This document shows, piece after piece, positions 1 through 5,598 of a stretch of DNA of 5,598 nt. Both the position numbers and the translations under genes were made by a program. The stretch's first letter is position 1, and every line of letters starts with the position of its first letter. The notes beneath the pieces were generated by a model that worked only from the letters and a program-made list of their open reading frames with translations, was not told the origin of the DNA and did no database searches. Origin of the DNA: Rhizobiaceae bacterium (GTDB taxonomy: Bacteria > Pseudomonadota > Alphaproteobacteria > Rhizobiales > Rhizobiaceae); contig CAJYRE010000023.1 of the NCBI GenBank assembly GCA_913776675.1, positions 1-5,598 of the forward strand, given 5' to 3'.

Positions 1-105
1 ATTGATGATCACGCAATATCCGAGATCGCGGGCCAACCGCTCCGCCACCGCAGCACCAATGCCGCGGGCGGCACCTGTGACAATCGCCAGCTTTTGTGCC
101 CGCAT
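1..105 (-). CDS. Short-chain dehydrogenase/reductase (SDR), N-terminal fragment cut by window edge
   Basis: Reading leftward from the ATG at 105-103 gives 35 uninterrupted codons beginning MRAQKLAIVTGAARGIGAAV. Residues 10-17 (TGAARGIG) are the TGxxxGIG nucleotide-binding motif of classical SDR enzymes, placed after the usual first beta strand (KLAIV) and followed by the expected helix and second strand (YCVIIN). The protein should therefore be a cytosolic NAD(P)-dependent oxidoreductase. The catalytic Ser-Tyr-Lys residues and the substrate-binding half lie outside the window, so the substrate cannot be named; 3-oxoacyl-ACP reductase-like and sugar or alcohol dehydrogenase-like members all share this start. 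The start lies 12 bases after the pgi stop with only a weak purine-rich stretch (GTGAGAA) before it, which suggests cotranscription with pgi. The family call is firm; the function is open. Confidence 0.85.
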   Translation of the reverse strand, partial: MRAQKLAIVTGAARGIGAAVAERLARDLGYCVIIN

Positions 106-117
106 TTCTCACAGCCC

Positions 118-1743
118 TTATTGGTTCATCTGACTCAAGGCCTGTACCAGCCCCAGCGTGGAGGCATCCTGACCGTCGGCACTGACCTTGCCCTGCACCA
201 CCGGCAGAAGGCCCGTGGCCAGCTCCTTGCCCAGCTCAACGCCCCATTGATCGAAGGAATTGATACCAAACAACACACCTTCCACAAACACCCGATGTTC
301 ATAGAGCGCAATCAGGCGACCCAGCGCATAGGGCGTCAATTGCTCATAGACAAAGGTGATGGAAGGGCGATTGCCGGTAAAAACCCGATGCGGCGCAATG
401 TGATCAATTTTAGCGGCATCCATGCCTGCCTTGTGCAATTGACCCTTGGCTTCTTCCAGCGTGCGCCCCTTCATCAAGGCTGCCGATTGTGCAAGGCAAT
501 TGGCGATCAGCAACTCGTGCTGATGGCGCAAGTCGGCCTCAAAACCCTTCGCCGCAATCATGAATTCCGCAGGAATAATGCTCGTGCCCTGATGGATCAA
601 TTGGTAGAAAGCATGCTGGCCATTGGTGCCGGGTTCACCCCATACCACGGGGCCGGAATTGCCCTGCACCGGCGTGCCATCAATGGTCACGCCCTTGCCG
701 TTTGATTCCATATCCAACTGTTGCAGATAGGCCGGAAAACGCGACAGGCGCTGATCATAGGGCAAAATTGCCCGCGTGGTATAATCCAGCACATTGCGGT
801 GATAATAGCCAATAGCCCCCAACAGCATAGGCAGATTTTCACGGAAAGGGGCCGTGCGGAAATGCGTATCCACCGCATGCGCACCCGTCAGGAATTCAGC
901 AAAGCGATCAGCCCCCACCGCGATCATCAAGGGCAGACCAATGGCTGACCAGATGGAATAGCGTCCACCCACCCAATCCCAGAAACCAAACACGCGGTCA
1001 GCGGCAATGCCAAACGCCTTGACCTTATCAAGCGCGGTTGACACCGCCGCAAAATGCGAACCAACCGCCTGTTCGCCTAGCGCTGCCGCCACAAAGGCGC
1101 GGGCTGTGGCCGCATTGGTCATGGTTTCAATGGTGGTAAAGGTTTTGGACGCCACAATGAACAGTGTGGTTTCTGGCTCAAGCTGCGCCAGAGTATCGGC
1201 AATATGCGCACCATCGACATTGGACACGAAATGCAGACGCGGACCATCATGGAATGGTGCCAGCGCCAGCGTGGCCATGGCCGGGCCGAGGTCCGAGCCA
1301 CCAATGCCGATATTGACCACATCGGTGATCTGCTTGCCCGTTGATCCGGTAATGGTGCCTGCCCGCAGCCCTTCCGCAAAGGCGCCCATGGCGTCCAGCA
1401 CCGCATTCACATCGGGCATCACGTCCTTGCCATCCACGAGAACCGGGGTATTGGCGCGATTTCGCAGTGCCGTATGCAAAACGGCACGACCTTCGGTAAA
1501 GTTGATTTCTTCGCCCGCAAACATCGCATCGCGCTTGTCAGCCACACCGCCACGTTCGCATAGCGTTTCCAGCAGGGTCATAATCTGATCATTGACGGCA
1601 CATTTGGAATAATCCATCAAAAGGTCATCAAGACGGGCGCTGAAGCGTTCAAACCGGCTGGCATCCTGCGCAAAAGCAGCGCGAATGTCGGTTGCGGATG
1701 TTGCCGCGACGGTGGTCTTCAACTGTTCGATAATGGCCTGCAT
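118..1743 (-). CDS. pgi: Glucose-6-phosphate isomerase
   Basis: This 541-residue cytosolic enzyme interconverts glucose-6-phosphate and fructose-6-phosphate (EC 5.3.1.9) in glycolysis and gluconeogenesis. The length is full for the family. Conserved blocks appear in order: [13 protein letters not shown] (82-94), [10 protein letters not shown] (145-154), SKTFTTIET (199-207, sugar-phosphate binding), the first family signature [14 protein letters not shown] (256-269), MESNGKG (345-351), NGQHAFYQ (374-381) and the second signature ending [10 protein letters not shown] (497-506). By family knowledge the catalytic residues should be Glu346, His377 and Lys506; all are present, so the enzyme looks active. 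The ATG at 1743-1741 is preceded by a good ribosome site, GGGAGA on the minus strand (1754-1749), five bases upstream. The gene follows fadD on the same strand after 133 bases and runs into an SDR gene 12 bases downstream. The sequence closely recalls rhizobial Pgi (memory only). Confidence 0.98.
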   Translation of the reverse strand: MQAIIEQLKTTVAATSATDIRAAFAQDASRFERFSARLDDLLMDYSKCAVNDQIMTLLETLCERGGVADKRDAMFAGEEINFTEGRAVLHTALRNRANTPVLVDGKDVMPDVNAVLDAMGAFAEGLRAGTITGSTGKQITDVVNIGIGGSDLGPAMATLALAPFHDGPRLHFVSNVDGAHIADTLAQLEPETTLFIVASKTFTTIETMTNAATARAFVAAALGEQAVGSHFAAVSTALDKVKAFGIAADRVFGFWDWVGGRYSIWSAIGLPLMIAVGADRFAEFLTGAHAVDTHFRTAPFRENLPMLLGAIGYYHRNVLDYTTRAILPYDQRLSRFPAYLQQLDMESNGKGVTIDGTPVQGNSGPVVWGEPGTNGQHAFYQLIHQGTSIIPAEFMIAAKGFEADLRHQHELLIANCLAQSAALMKGRTLEEAKGQLHKAGMDAAKIDHIAPHRVFTGNRPSITFVYEQLTPYALGRLIALYEHRVFVEGVLFGINSFDQWGVELGKELATGLLPVVQGKVSADGQDASTLGLVQALSQMNQ

Positions 1744-1876
1744 GAATGTCTCCCAATCCGGTTACGGTTGAGGAACCTACTGCATAATTTGCAAAATCGG
1801 AATTAAAATCAGGAAAAATCAGAGGAGTTTCTGTCCGGCCTTTTTTGAGCCGGACAGTCAGAGATCATGCCCTGCC
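1744..1876. other. Intergenic gap between fadD and pgi
   Basis: These 133 non-coding bases lie between two genes of the same direction. The fadD-proximal half carries a 9-bp hairpin (annotated separately). The pgi-proximal half has an AT-rich stretch at about 1780-1830 that could hold a pgi promoter, but I see no pair of boxes good enough to call. The last bases before pgi hold its ribosome-binding site at 1749-1754. Confidence 0.6.
1831..1857 (-). terminator. 9-bp hairpin after fadD, possible terminator or attenuator
   Basis: CTGTCCGGC (1831-1839) and GCCGGACAG (1849-1857) form a perfect 9-bp, GC-rich inverted repeat around a 9-base loop. It lies 19 bases past the fadD stop codon. As minus-strand RNA the loop contains six A residues. 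The 3' arm is followed by AAACTCCTCTGATTTTTCC, so the U-rich stretch comes about ten bases late and the site is not a textbook Rho-independent terminator. It could be a weak terminator, an mRNA-end stabilising hairpin, or a partial read-through element between fadD and pgi. Confidence 0.4.
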
Positions 1877-3577
1877 TCAGCCTCGCAAATCCTTGCGCAA
1901 AATCTTGCCGACATTGGACTTTGGCAGTTCCGTGCGAAACTCCACATGCCGTGGACGTTTGTAATTGGTCAGGTTTTGGGCACAATGATCCTTCACCTGC
2001 TGTTCTGTGAGGGACGGATCCTTGCGCACCACAAACAGCTTCACCGCCTCGCCCGAATGCGGATCTGCAACGCCAATGGCAGCAGCCTCCAGCACACCGG
2101 GATGCATAACTGCAACCTCTTCGATCTCGTTGGGGTAAACGTTAAAGCCGGACACCAGAATCATATCTTTCTTGCGATCAACAATCTTGATGTAACCGCG
2201 CTCGTTCATGACGCCCATATCGCCTGTGCGGAAATAACCGTCTGGCGTCATGACCTTGGCGGTTTCCTCAGGCCGTTGCCAATAGCCCAGCATGACCTGC
2301 GGACCACGAATGCAGATTTCGCCCACCTCACCCAATGGCAGGGTGACACCCTCTTCATTGCGAATGCTCACATCCGTAGAAGAAATCGGCATACCGATCA
2401 TTCCGGTAAAATCGGCTTCAGAGCACCGGTTCGCCGTTGCCACCGGCGAGGTTTCCGACAAACCATAGCCTTCCGTAATCTTGCAACCTGTGATGTCGCG
2501 CCAGCGATCCGCCACAGGCCTCTGGACCGACATGCCGCCAGCAAAGGTCAATTTCAGACTGGAGAAATCGAGTTTTCTGAAATTCTCGTTGTTCATCAAG
2601 GCCGTAAACAGCGTGTTCAAACCAATGATCACATGAAAGGGCTGTTGCCCCAGCTCTTTGACAAAGGCGGGAATATCACGCGGGTTAACGATCAGCAGGT
2701 TTTTAGCGCCACAACTGATGCCCATCAGCGAATTCACGGTCAGCGCAAAAATATGATACAAGGGCAAGGCACACACAAAAGTCACCGGCTTGCTGTTAAT
2801 GCCCGTTTCAAGCGTCGAACCCAGCCAGAAATTCATCTGCATGGTGTTAGCAATCAGATTGGCATGGGTCAGCACCGCGCCTTTGGAAACGCCGGTGGTG
2901 CCGCCGGTGTATTGCAGAAATGCAATATCGCCGCGCTCAACACGGGCAGGCTTGAAGGACGCCCGACCACCTTCCGCCAGCACAGAGCGAAAACCATGCG
3001 CTTGTGGCAACGACCAGGCCGGCACCATCTTCTTGATCTTGCGCACGACAAAATTGACCAAATGTCCTTTCAGCCCCAGCATATCCCCCATGCTGGACAC
3101 GACAATACGTCGTAGGTCCGTATCGCCTGCCACGGCCTGAACCGTGTGCGCAAAATTCTCCAGCACAAAAATGGCAACCGCACCGGAATCCTTGAGCTGA
3201 TGGCGCAACTCGCGCGGCGTGTAGAGGGGATTAACATTCACCACCACCATGCCAGCCTTGAGGATTCCGTAGACCACCACCGGACTTTGCAGCAGATTCG
3301 GCATCATCACGGCAATCCGGTCGCCTTTGGCAAAACCGGCTTTCTGAAGCCAGGCAGCAATTTTGGTTGCCTCACGCCCCAGCGCCTCGAAACTCATGTT
3401 ACGCCCCATACTGCTGAAAGCATCACGCTGGGCATAGAGCTTGCAACTGTGATCAAAAAGCTCTCCCAGGGACTCAAACTCAAACGGCGGCAACTCGGCA
3501 GGCACAGATTCAGCATAGGAGGAGAGCCATATGCGCTCACCGTCCACTCCACCAGCCGGCATGGAGATAGTCTTCAT
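1877..3577 (-). CDS. fadD: Long-chain-fatty-acid--CoA ligase
   Basis: This 566-residue member of the AMP-forming acyl/adenylate family should activate long-chain fatty acids with ATP and CoA to acyl-CoA (EC 6.2.1.3), the entry step to beta-oxidation, at the inner face of the cytoplasmic membrane. All core motifs are visible: the ATP-binding loop YTGGTTGVSKGA (223-234), EGYGLSETSP (369-378), the fatty-acyl-CoA synthetase signature region DGYFRTGDMG...IVDRKK (446-470, with Asp453 and Arg468), the hinge and C-terminal domain start (DMILVSGFNVYPNEIEE, 471-487), and the adenylation lysine Lys558 in PKSNVGKILR. Length is close to E. coli FadD (about 561 residues). The ATG at 3577-3575 has a good ribosome site, AGGGAG, about six bases upstream. 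It diverges from galE; a candidate promoter with an inverted-repeat operator lies about 200 bases upstream. The exact chain-length preference cannot be read from sequence. Confidence 0.95.
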   Translation of the reverse strand: MKTISMPAGGVDGERIWLSSYAESVPAELPPFEFESLGELFDHSCKLYAQRDAFSSMGRNMSFEALGREATKIAAWLQKAGFAKGDRIAVMMPNLLQSPVVVYGILKAGMVVVNVNPLYTPRELRHQLKDSGAVAIFVLENFAHTVQAVAGDTDLRRIVVSSMGDMLGLKGHLVNFVVRKIKKMVPAWSLPQAHGFRSVLAEGGRASFKPARVERGDIAFLQYTGGTTGVSKGAVLTHANLIANTMQMNFWLGSTLETGINSKPVTFVCALPLYHIFALTVNSLMGISCGAKNLLIVNPRDIPAFVKELGQQPFHVIIGLNTLFTALMNNENFRKLDFSSLKLTFAGGMSVQRPVADRWRDITGCKITEGYGLSETSPVATANRCSEADFTGMIGMPISSTDVSIRNEEGVTLPLGEVGEICIRGPQVMLGYWQRPEETAKVMTPDGYFRTGDMGVMNERGYIKIVDRKKDMILVSGFNVYPNEIEEVAVMHPGVLEAAAIGVADPHSGEAVKLFVVRKDPSLTEQQVKDHCAQNLTNYKRPRHVEFRTELPKSNVGKILRKDLRG

Positions 3578-3685
3578 TCCTCACTCCCTTTTTTGGTGGG
3601 CATCCTCAACCCCGCCACCACAACAACAGCGCCTCCGGACGCCTTTACACACGCCTCTGGCGCTCACCATCCTCCATCAACCTTC

Positions 3686-3745
3686 TCAGCCCACACCATC
3701 TTTGAGGGCATCGCCTGACAACACAATCGACACCGACCACCACAT
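3686..3745 (-). CDS. Possible 19-codon upstream ORF in the fadD leader
   Basis: A minus-strand frame starting at the ATG at 3745-3743 encodes MWWSVSIVLSGDALKDGVG and stops at 3688-3686. It is preceded by GAGGTGG (3756-3750), a respectable Shine-Dalgarno match, with four bases to the ATG. It would lie about 27 bases into the transcript from the predicted fadD promoter and end 108 bases before fadD. The peptide resembles nothing I know and has no run of one amino acid typical of attenuation leaders. A chance ORF is quite possible; the ribosome site is the only positive evidence. Confidence 0.15.
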   Translation of the reverse strand: MWWSVSIVLSGDALKDGVG

Positions 3746-3778
3746 GATGCCACCTCAGCTTACGAGAGGCCAGTTCAA

Positions 3779-3808
3779 AGTGTACAATAACCTTGACGTA
3801 AACGTCAA
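3779..3808 (-). promoter_or_regulatory. Candidate fadD promoter
   Basis: On the minus strand TTGACG (3808-3803, five of six matches to the sigma-70 -35 box) is followed after 18 bases by TACACT (3784-3779, four of six to the -10 box). Transcription would begin near 3772 and give a leader of about 195 bases before fadD. The -35 box and most of the spacer fall inside an inverted repeat. A long spacer with a palindrome between the boxes is typical of MerR-controlled promoters, although those usually have 19-20 bases. Confidence 0.5.
3793..3808. promoter_or_regulatory. 16-bp inverted-repeat operator, MerR/LiuR-like
   Basis: TTGACGT (3793-3799) and ACGTCAA (3802-3808) are exact reverse complements separated by AA. 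From memory, the half-site and spacing closely resemble the TT(G/T)ACGT-ACGT(C/A)AA operators assigned by comparative genomics to LiuR, a MerR-family regulator of branched-chain amino-acid and acyl-CoA catabolism in proteobacteria. Its place over the -35 box and spacer of the candidate fadD promoter fits such control. No regulator gene is in the window. It could also influence galE, but it lies 167 bases before that start. Confidence 0.5.
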
Positions 3809-3912
3809 TTTATACCAACCCAAAAATAATCAGATTTCATCCGGAATTCACGCGGATAGTTTTTAAAAAAGACATAAAACAGCAATTCCATCCAACGCAG
3901 TCAGCCGCCCTC

Positions 3913-3941
3913 TTGTGAAGAGCCTGCTGGCCCCATAAAAC
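3913..3941 (+). promoter_or_regulatory. Candidate galE promoter (weak)
   Basis: TTGTGA (3913-3918) and TAAAAC (3936-3941) each match four of six sigma-70 consensus positions and are separated by exactly 17 bases. Transcription would start near 3948, about 27 bases before the galE ATG. The boxes are imperfect, so this is only the best candidate found in the galE-proximal part of the gap. Confidence 0.35.
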
Positions 3942-3974
3942 TTTGCTGTCGTAGTGTTTATGAAAGACGATTGA

Positions 3975-4967
3975 ATGACCGAAACACCCGTTCTCGTTGT
4001 TGGTGGTGCTGGCTACATTGGTGCCCACACCTGCCTTGCCTTGGCAAAACGTGGTTTCCGGCCGATTGTGTACGACAATCTTACCAATGGCCATGGCGAA
4101 TTTGTTAAATGGGGTCCGCTGGAACAGGGCGACATCCGTGACCGTGCCCGGCTGGATGCTGTGCTGGCCCAACACAAACCAGCCGCCATTCTGCATTTTG
4201 CCGCCCTGATTGAAGTGGGAGAATCGGTGAAAGATCCGGTTGCCTTCTATGAAAACAACGTGATTGGCTCCCTGACCCTGCTGGCCGCCGCTCAAGCAGC
4301 GGGCATCAAGGCCTTTGTGTTTTCCTCGACCTGCGCCACCTATGGACTGCCGGAAAGTGTGCCCATGGATGAACAACACCGTCAGGCTCCGATCAATCCT
4401 TATGGCCGCACCAAGTGGATGGTGGAACAGGCACTGAAGGATTATGACGCATACACCGGCTTCCGCTCCGTTATCCTGCGCTACTTCAATGCGGCTGGCG
4501 CTGATTTTGAAGGCCGCATTGGTGAGTGGCACACGCCGGAGACCCACGCCATTCCGCTGGCCCTGGATGCCGCCCTTGGCCGCCGCGACGGTTTCAAGGT
4601 GTTTGGTGACGATTATGACACCCGTGATGGCACATGTGTGCGCGATTACATCCATGTTCTGGATCTGGCAGACGCCCATGTTCGGGCGGTGGAATATCTG
4701 CTGAACAATGGGCCTTCCGTTGCCCTCAATCTGGGCACCGGTACCGGCACCACTGTGAAGGAGCTTCTGGCTGCCATTGAAAAGGTTTCCGGCAAACCCT
4801 TTCCCGTTGAATACACGGATCGCCGTCCCGGCGACAGCACCACGCTGGTGGCCAACAATGACAAAGCGCGTGAGGTGCTGGGCTGGGCTCCGCAATACAC
4901 GCTGGAAGACATCATTCGCTCGGCCTGGGCCTGGCACTCCACCTCCAATCTGGTTGCACAATCATGA
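3975..4967 (+). CDS. galE: UDP-glucose 4-epimerase
   Basis: This 330-residue extended-SDR enzyme should interconvert UDP-glucose and UDP-galactose (EC 5.1.3.2) in the cytosol, using tightly bound NAD. It serves galactose use and supplies galactosyl units for polysaccharide or LPS. The NAD-binding GGAGYIG motif is at 10-16, the conserved FSSTCATYG block at 116-124, the catalytic pair Tyr143 and Lys147 in NPYGRTK, then RYFNAAGA (169-176) and DGTCVRDYIHVLDLADAH (218-235), all typical of GalE rather than other sugar-nucleotide epimerases. The E. coli catalytic Ser position aligns with Thr119, an accepted variant. An in-frame TGA lies directly before the ATG, so no longer start is possible. The ribosome site is weak (GAAAG, about nine bases upstream). 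The gene overlaps the next one by four bases. In rhizobia the orthologue is often called exoB. Confidence 0.95.
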   Translation: MTETPVLVVGGAGYIGAHTCLALAKRGFRPIVYDNLTNGHGEFVKWGPLEQGDIRDRARLDAVLAQHKPAAILHFAALIEVGESVKDPVAFYENNVIGSLTLLAAAQAAGIKAFVFSSTCATYGLPESVPMDEQHRQAPINPYGRTKWMVEQALKDYDAYTGFRSVILRYFNAAGADFEGRIGEWHTPETHAIPLALDAALGRRDGFKVFGDDYDTRDGTCVRDYIHVLDLADAHVRAVEYLLNNGPSVALNLGTGTGTTVKELLAAIEKVSGKPFPVEYTDRRPGDSTTLVANNDKAREVLGWAPQYTLEDIIRSAWAWHSTSNLVAQS

Positions 4968-5563
4968 TCAAACGCCGCACATTGCTGGTAAGTGCTATGG
5001 CCACGGTGGCCACGCCTTCGCTGCTGCGGGCCAAAGAGCCGACGCAGGCGGATATTTTCTTTGACAAGGCTGTGCCGGTGCTGGGAAATCCGAAGGGGGA
5101 TGTGACCATTGCCGAATATTTTGATTATCAATGCAGCTATTGCAAAAGCGTGCATCCGATCGTCAACAAGGTGGTCAAGGACGATGGCAATGTGCGGCTG
5201 GTGATGAAGGACTGGCCTGTGTTTGGGGCGGCGTCTGTTTTTGCCGCCCAATCCGTGCTGGCGGCGGCAAAGCTTGGCAAATACCATCAGGCCCAGGAGG
5301 CGCTGTTCAAGCTCTCCGGCCCTCTGACGCCGGATCGCGTCCAGCAGGCTCTGGAAGAGATCGGCATTTCACGCGACCAACTCAAAACCACCGTCAATGC
5401 CGAAGCCAAGTCAATTGCAGGCATTCTCGACCGCAACTGGTTGCAAGCCAGCGGCCTGAATTTCCAAGGCACGCCATCTTTTGTGATTGGCAAAACCCTC
5501 TATCCCGGTGCCTTGCGGGAAAGTGATCTGAAGGAAGCGATTGCCAAAGCCCGCGCCGCGTAA
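4964..5563 (+). CDS. Secreted DsbA-family thiol:disulfide oxidoreductase
   Basis: This 199-residue protein has an N-terminal export signal: basic IKRR (2-5), a hydrophobic stretch (about 6-21) and a plausible cleavage site after LRA (21-23). The RR-T-L-L pattern could also be read by the Tat system. The mature part begins a thioredoxin fold (VTIAEYFDYQCSYC, 47-60) with active site Cys57-Ser-Tyr-Cys60; a helical insertion follows, and GTP at 169-171 supplies the conserved cis-proline (Pro171) before PSFVIG. These match the DsbA-like thioredoxin family (BdbD/ScsC/Com1-type), so it should form or shuffle disulfides in the periplasm. The CSYC centre differs from CPHC of E. coli DsbA, so oxidase versus isomerase activity is open. 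The only cysteines are the two of the active site. Its ATG overlaps the galE stop (ATGA) with no purine-rich ribosome site before it, which points to translational coupling. No DsbB partner is in the window. Confidence 0.9.
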   Translation: MIKRRTLLVSAMATVATPSLLRAKEPTQADIFFDKAVPVLGNPKGDVTIAEYFDYQCSYCKSVHPIVNKVVKDDGNVRLVMKDWPVFGAASVFAAQSVLAAAKLGKYHQAQEALFKLSGPLTPDRVQQALEEIGISRDQLKTTVNAEAKSIAGILDRNWLQASGLNFQGTPSFVIGKTLYPGALRESDLKEAIAKARAA

Positions 5564-5568
5564 TGCAC

Positions 5569-5598
5569 ATCAGGGAAACGGCACGCCGTTTCTCTGAT
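5569..5598 (+). terminator. Strong hairpin after the galE-dsbA-like unit, probable terminator
   Basis: ATCAGGGAAACGGC (5569-5582) and GCCGTTTCTCTGAT (5585-5598) form a 14-bp inverted repeat with one position that is a G-U wobble in RNA, separated by two bases. It starts five bases after the TAA of the preceding gene. The window ends exactly at the 3' arm, so a following U-tract cannot be seen. The position and stability make a Rho-independent terminator the best reading. Because the repeat is nearly symmetric it could also serve a convergent gene beyond the edge. Confidence 0.65.

Larger units (their letters stand above)
3578..3974. other. Divergent intergenic region between fadD and galE
   Basis: These 397 bases contain no convincing full-size gene. 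The fadD-proximal part (about 3600-3760) is C-rich on the plus strand and would be the fadD leader, G-rich in the RNA; it contains one or two very short minus-strand reading frames. The centre (about 3776-3870) is AT-rich and holds the 16-bp inverted repeat and the candidate fadD promoter. The galE-proximal part holds a weaker candidate galE promoter at 3913-3941. Plus-strand reading through the region (3531-3866) stays open for 111 codons, but the product is low-complexity Pro/Thr/His and looks like chance. Confidence 0.7.

Noticed and set aside
94..705. 203-codon plus-strand frame opposite the end of pgi
   Set aside because: It is antisense to the conserved C-terminal half of Pgi, with no recognisable motif in its product.
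1946..3115. 389-codon open frame on the plus strand opposite fadD
   Set aside because: It is a shadow of fadD; the product is rich in His, Arg and Gln with no domain, while the fadD frame carries all adenylation motifs.
3581..3670. 29-codon minus-strand frame ending just before fadD (MVSARGVCKGVRRRCCCGGG...)
   Set aside because: Its Shine-Dalgarno-like GGAGG abuts the ATG with no spacer, and the Cys/Gly/Arg-run product looks like a translated G-rich leader.
3793..3818. Plus-strand promoter using TTGACG at 3793 with TATACC for galE
   Set aside because: The spacer would be only 13 bases, too short for sigma-70; the pair at 3913-3941 has the right spacing and is closer to galE.
3531..3866. 111-codon plus-strand frame across the start of fadD and the intergenic region
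   Set aside because: The product is low-complexity (Pro, Thr, His, Gln), it overlaps the fadD start antisense and runs through the candidate promoter; no ribosome site supports it.
3960..3974. ATG followed by four codons ending directly at the galE ATG
   Set aside because: A frame encoding only MKDD is expected by chance; it may slightly affect galE initiation but there is no evidence for that.
3837..4961. 374-codon open frame on the minus strand opposite galE
   Set aside because: It lies antisense to a gene with full GalE motifs, its product has no recognisable domain and is rich in Gly/Gln/His, and it looks like a by-product of codon bias in galE.
1..5598. Mobile element, phage defence locus or other accessory system
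   Set aside because: All genes seen are core metabolic or envelope enzymes, with no transposase, integrase, nuclease, toxin or repeat array and no obvious shift in composition.

Overview
The window looks like ordinary chromosomal DNA from an alphaproteobacterium, most likely Hyphomicrobiales (Rhizobiales). From memory, the glucose-6-phosphate isomerase reads very much like rhizobial Pgi along its whole length. The base composition is moderate-to-high GC and codon use looks similar in all genes. No search could be run, so the taxonomy is inference. I see no mobile element, CRISPR array, tRNA, rRNA or phage gene.

Layout. Two transcription units diverge from a gap of about 400 bases at 3578-3974. 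On the minus strand, from right to left, lie fadD (long-chain acyl-CoA ligase, 3577-1877), a 133-base gap with a 9-bp hairpin, pgi (1743-118), and the first 35 codons of a short-chain dehydrogenase/reductase (105-1) that runs off the left edge. The last two are 12 bases apart and probably cotranscribed. On the plus strand lie galE (UDP-glucose 4-epimerase, 3975-4967) and a secreted DsbA-family thiol oxidoreductase (4964-5563). These two overlap by four bases (ATGA). A strong inverted repeat at 5569-5598 follows, probably the end of that unit.

Function. FadD activates fatty acids to acyl-CoA. Pgi interconverts glucose-6-P and fructose-6-P. GalE interconverts UDP-glucose and UDP-galactose for galactose use or polysaccharide synthesis. 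The DsbA-like protein should act on cysteines in the periplasm. Apart from the two tight junctions, the genes do not form one pathway.

The most informative non-coding feature is a 16-bp inverted repeat with 7-bp arms (3793-3808). It overlaps the -35 box and spacer of a good candidate fadD promoter and resembles operators of MerR-family regulators of acyl-CoA and branched-chain catabolism. I found no convincing undescribed system. The findings are regulatory and gene-context points of modest interest.
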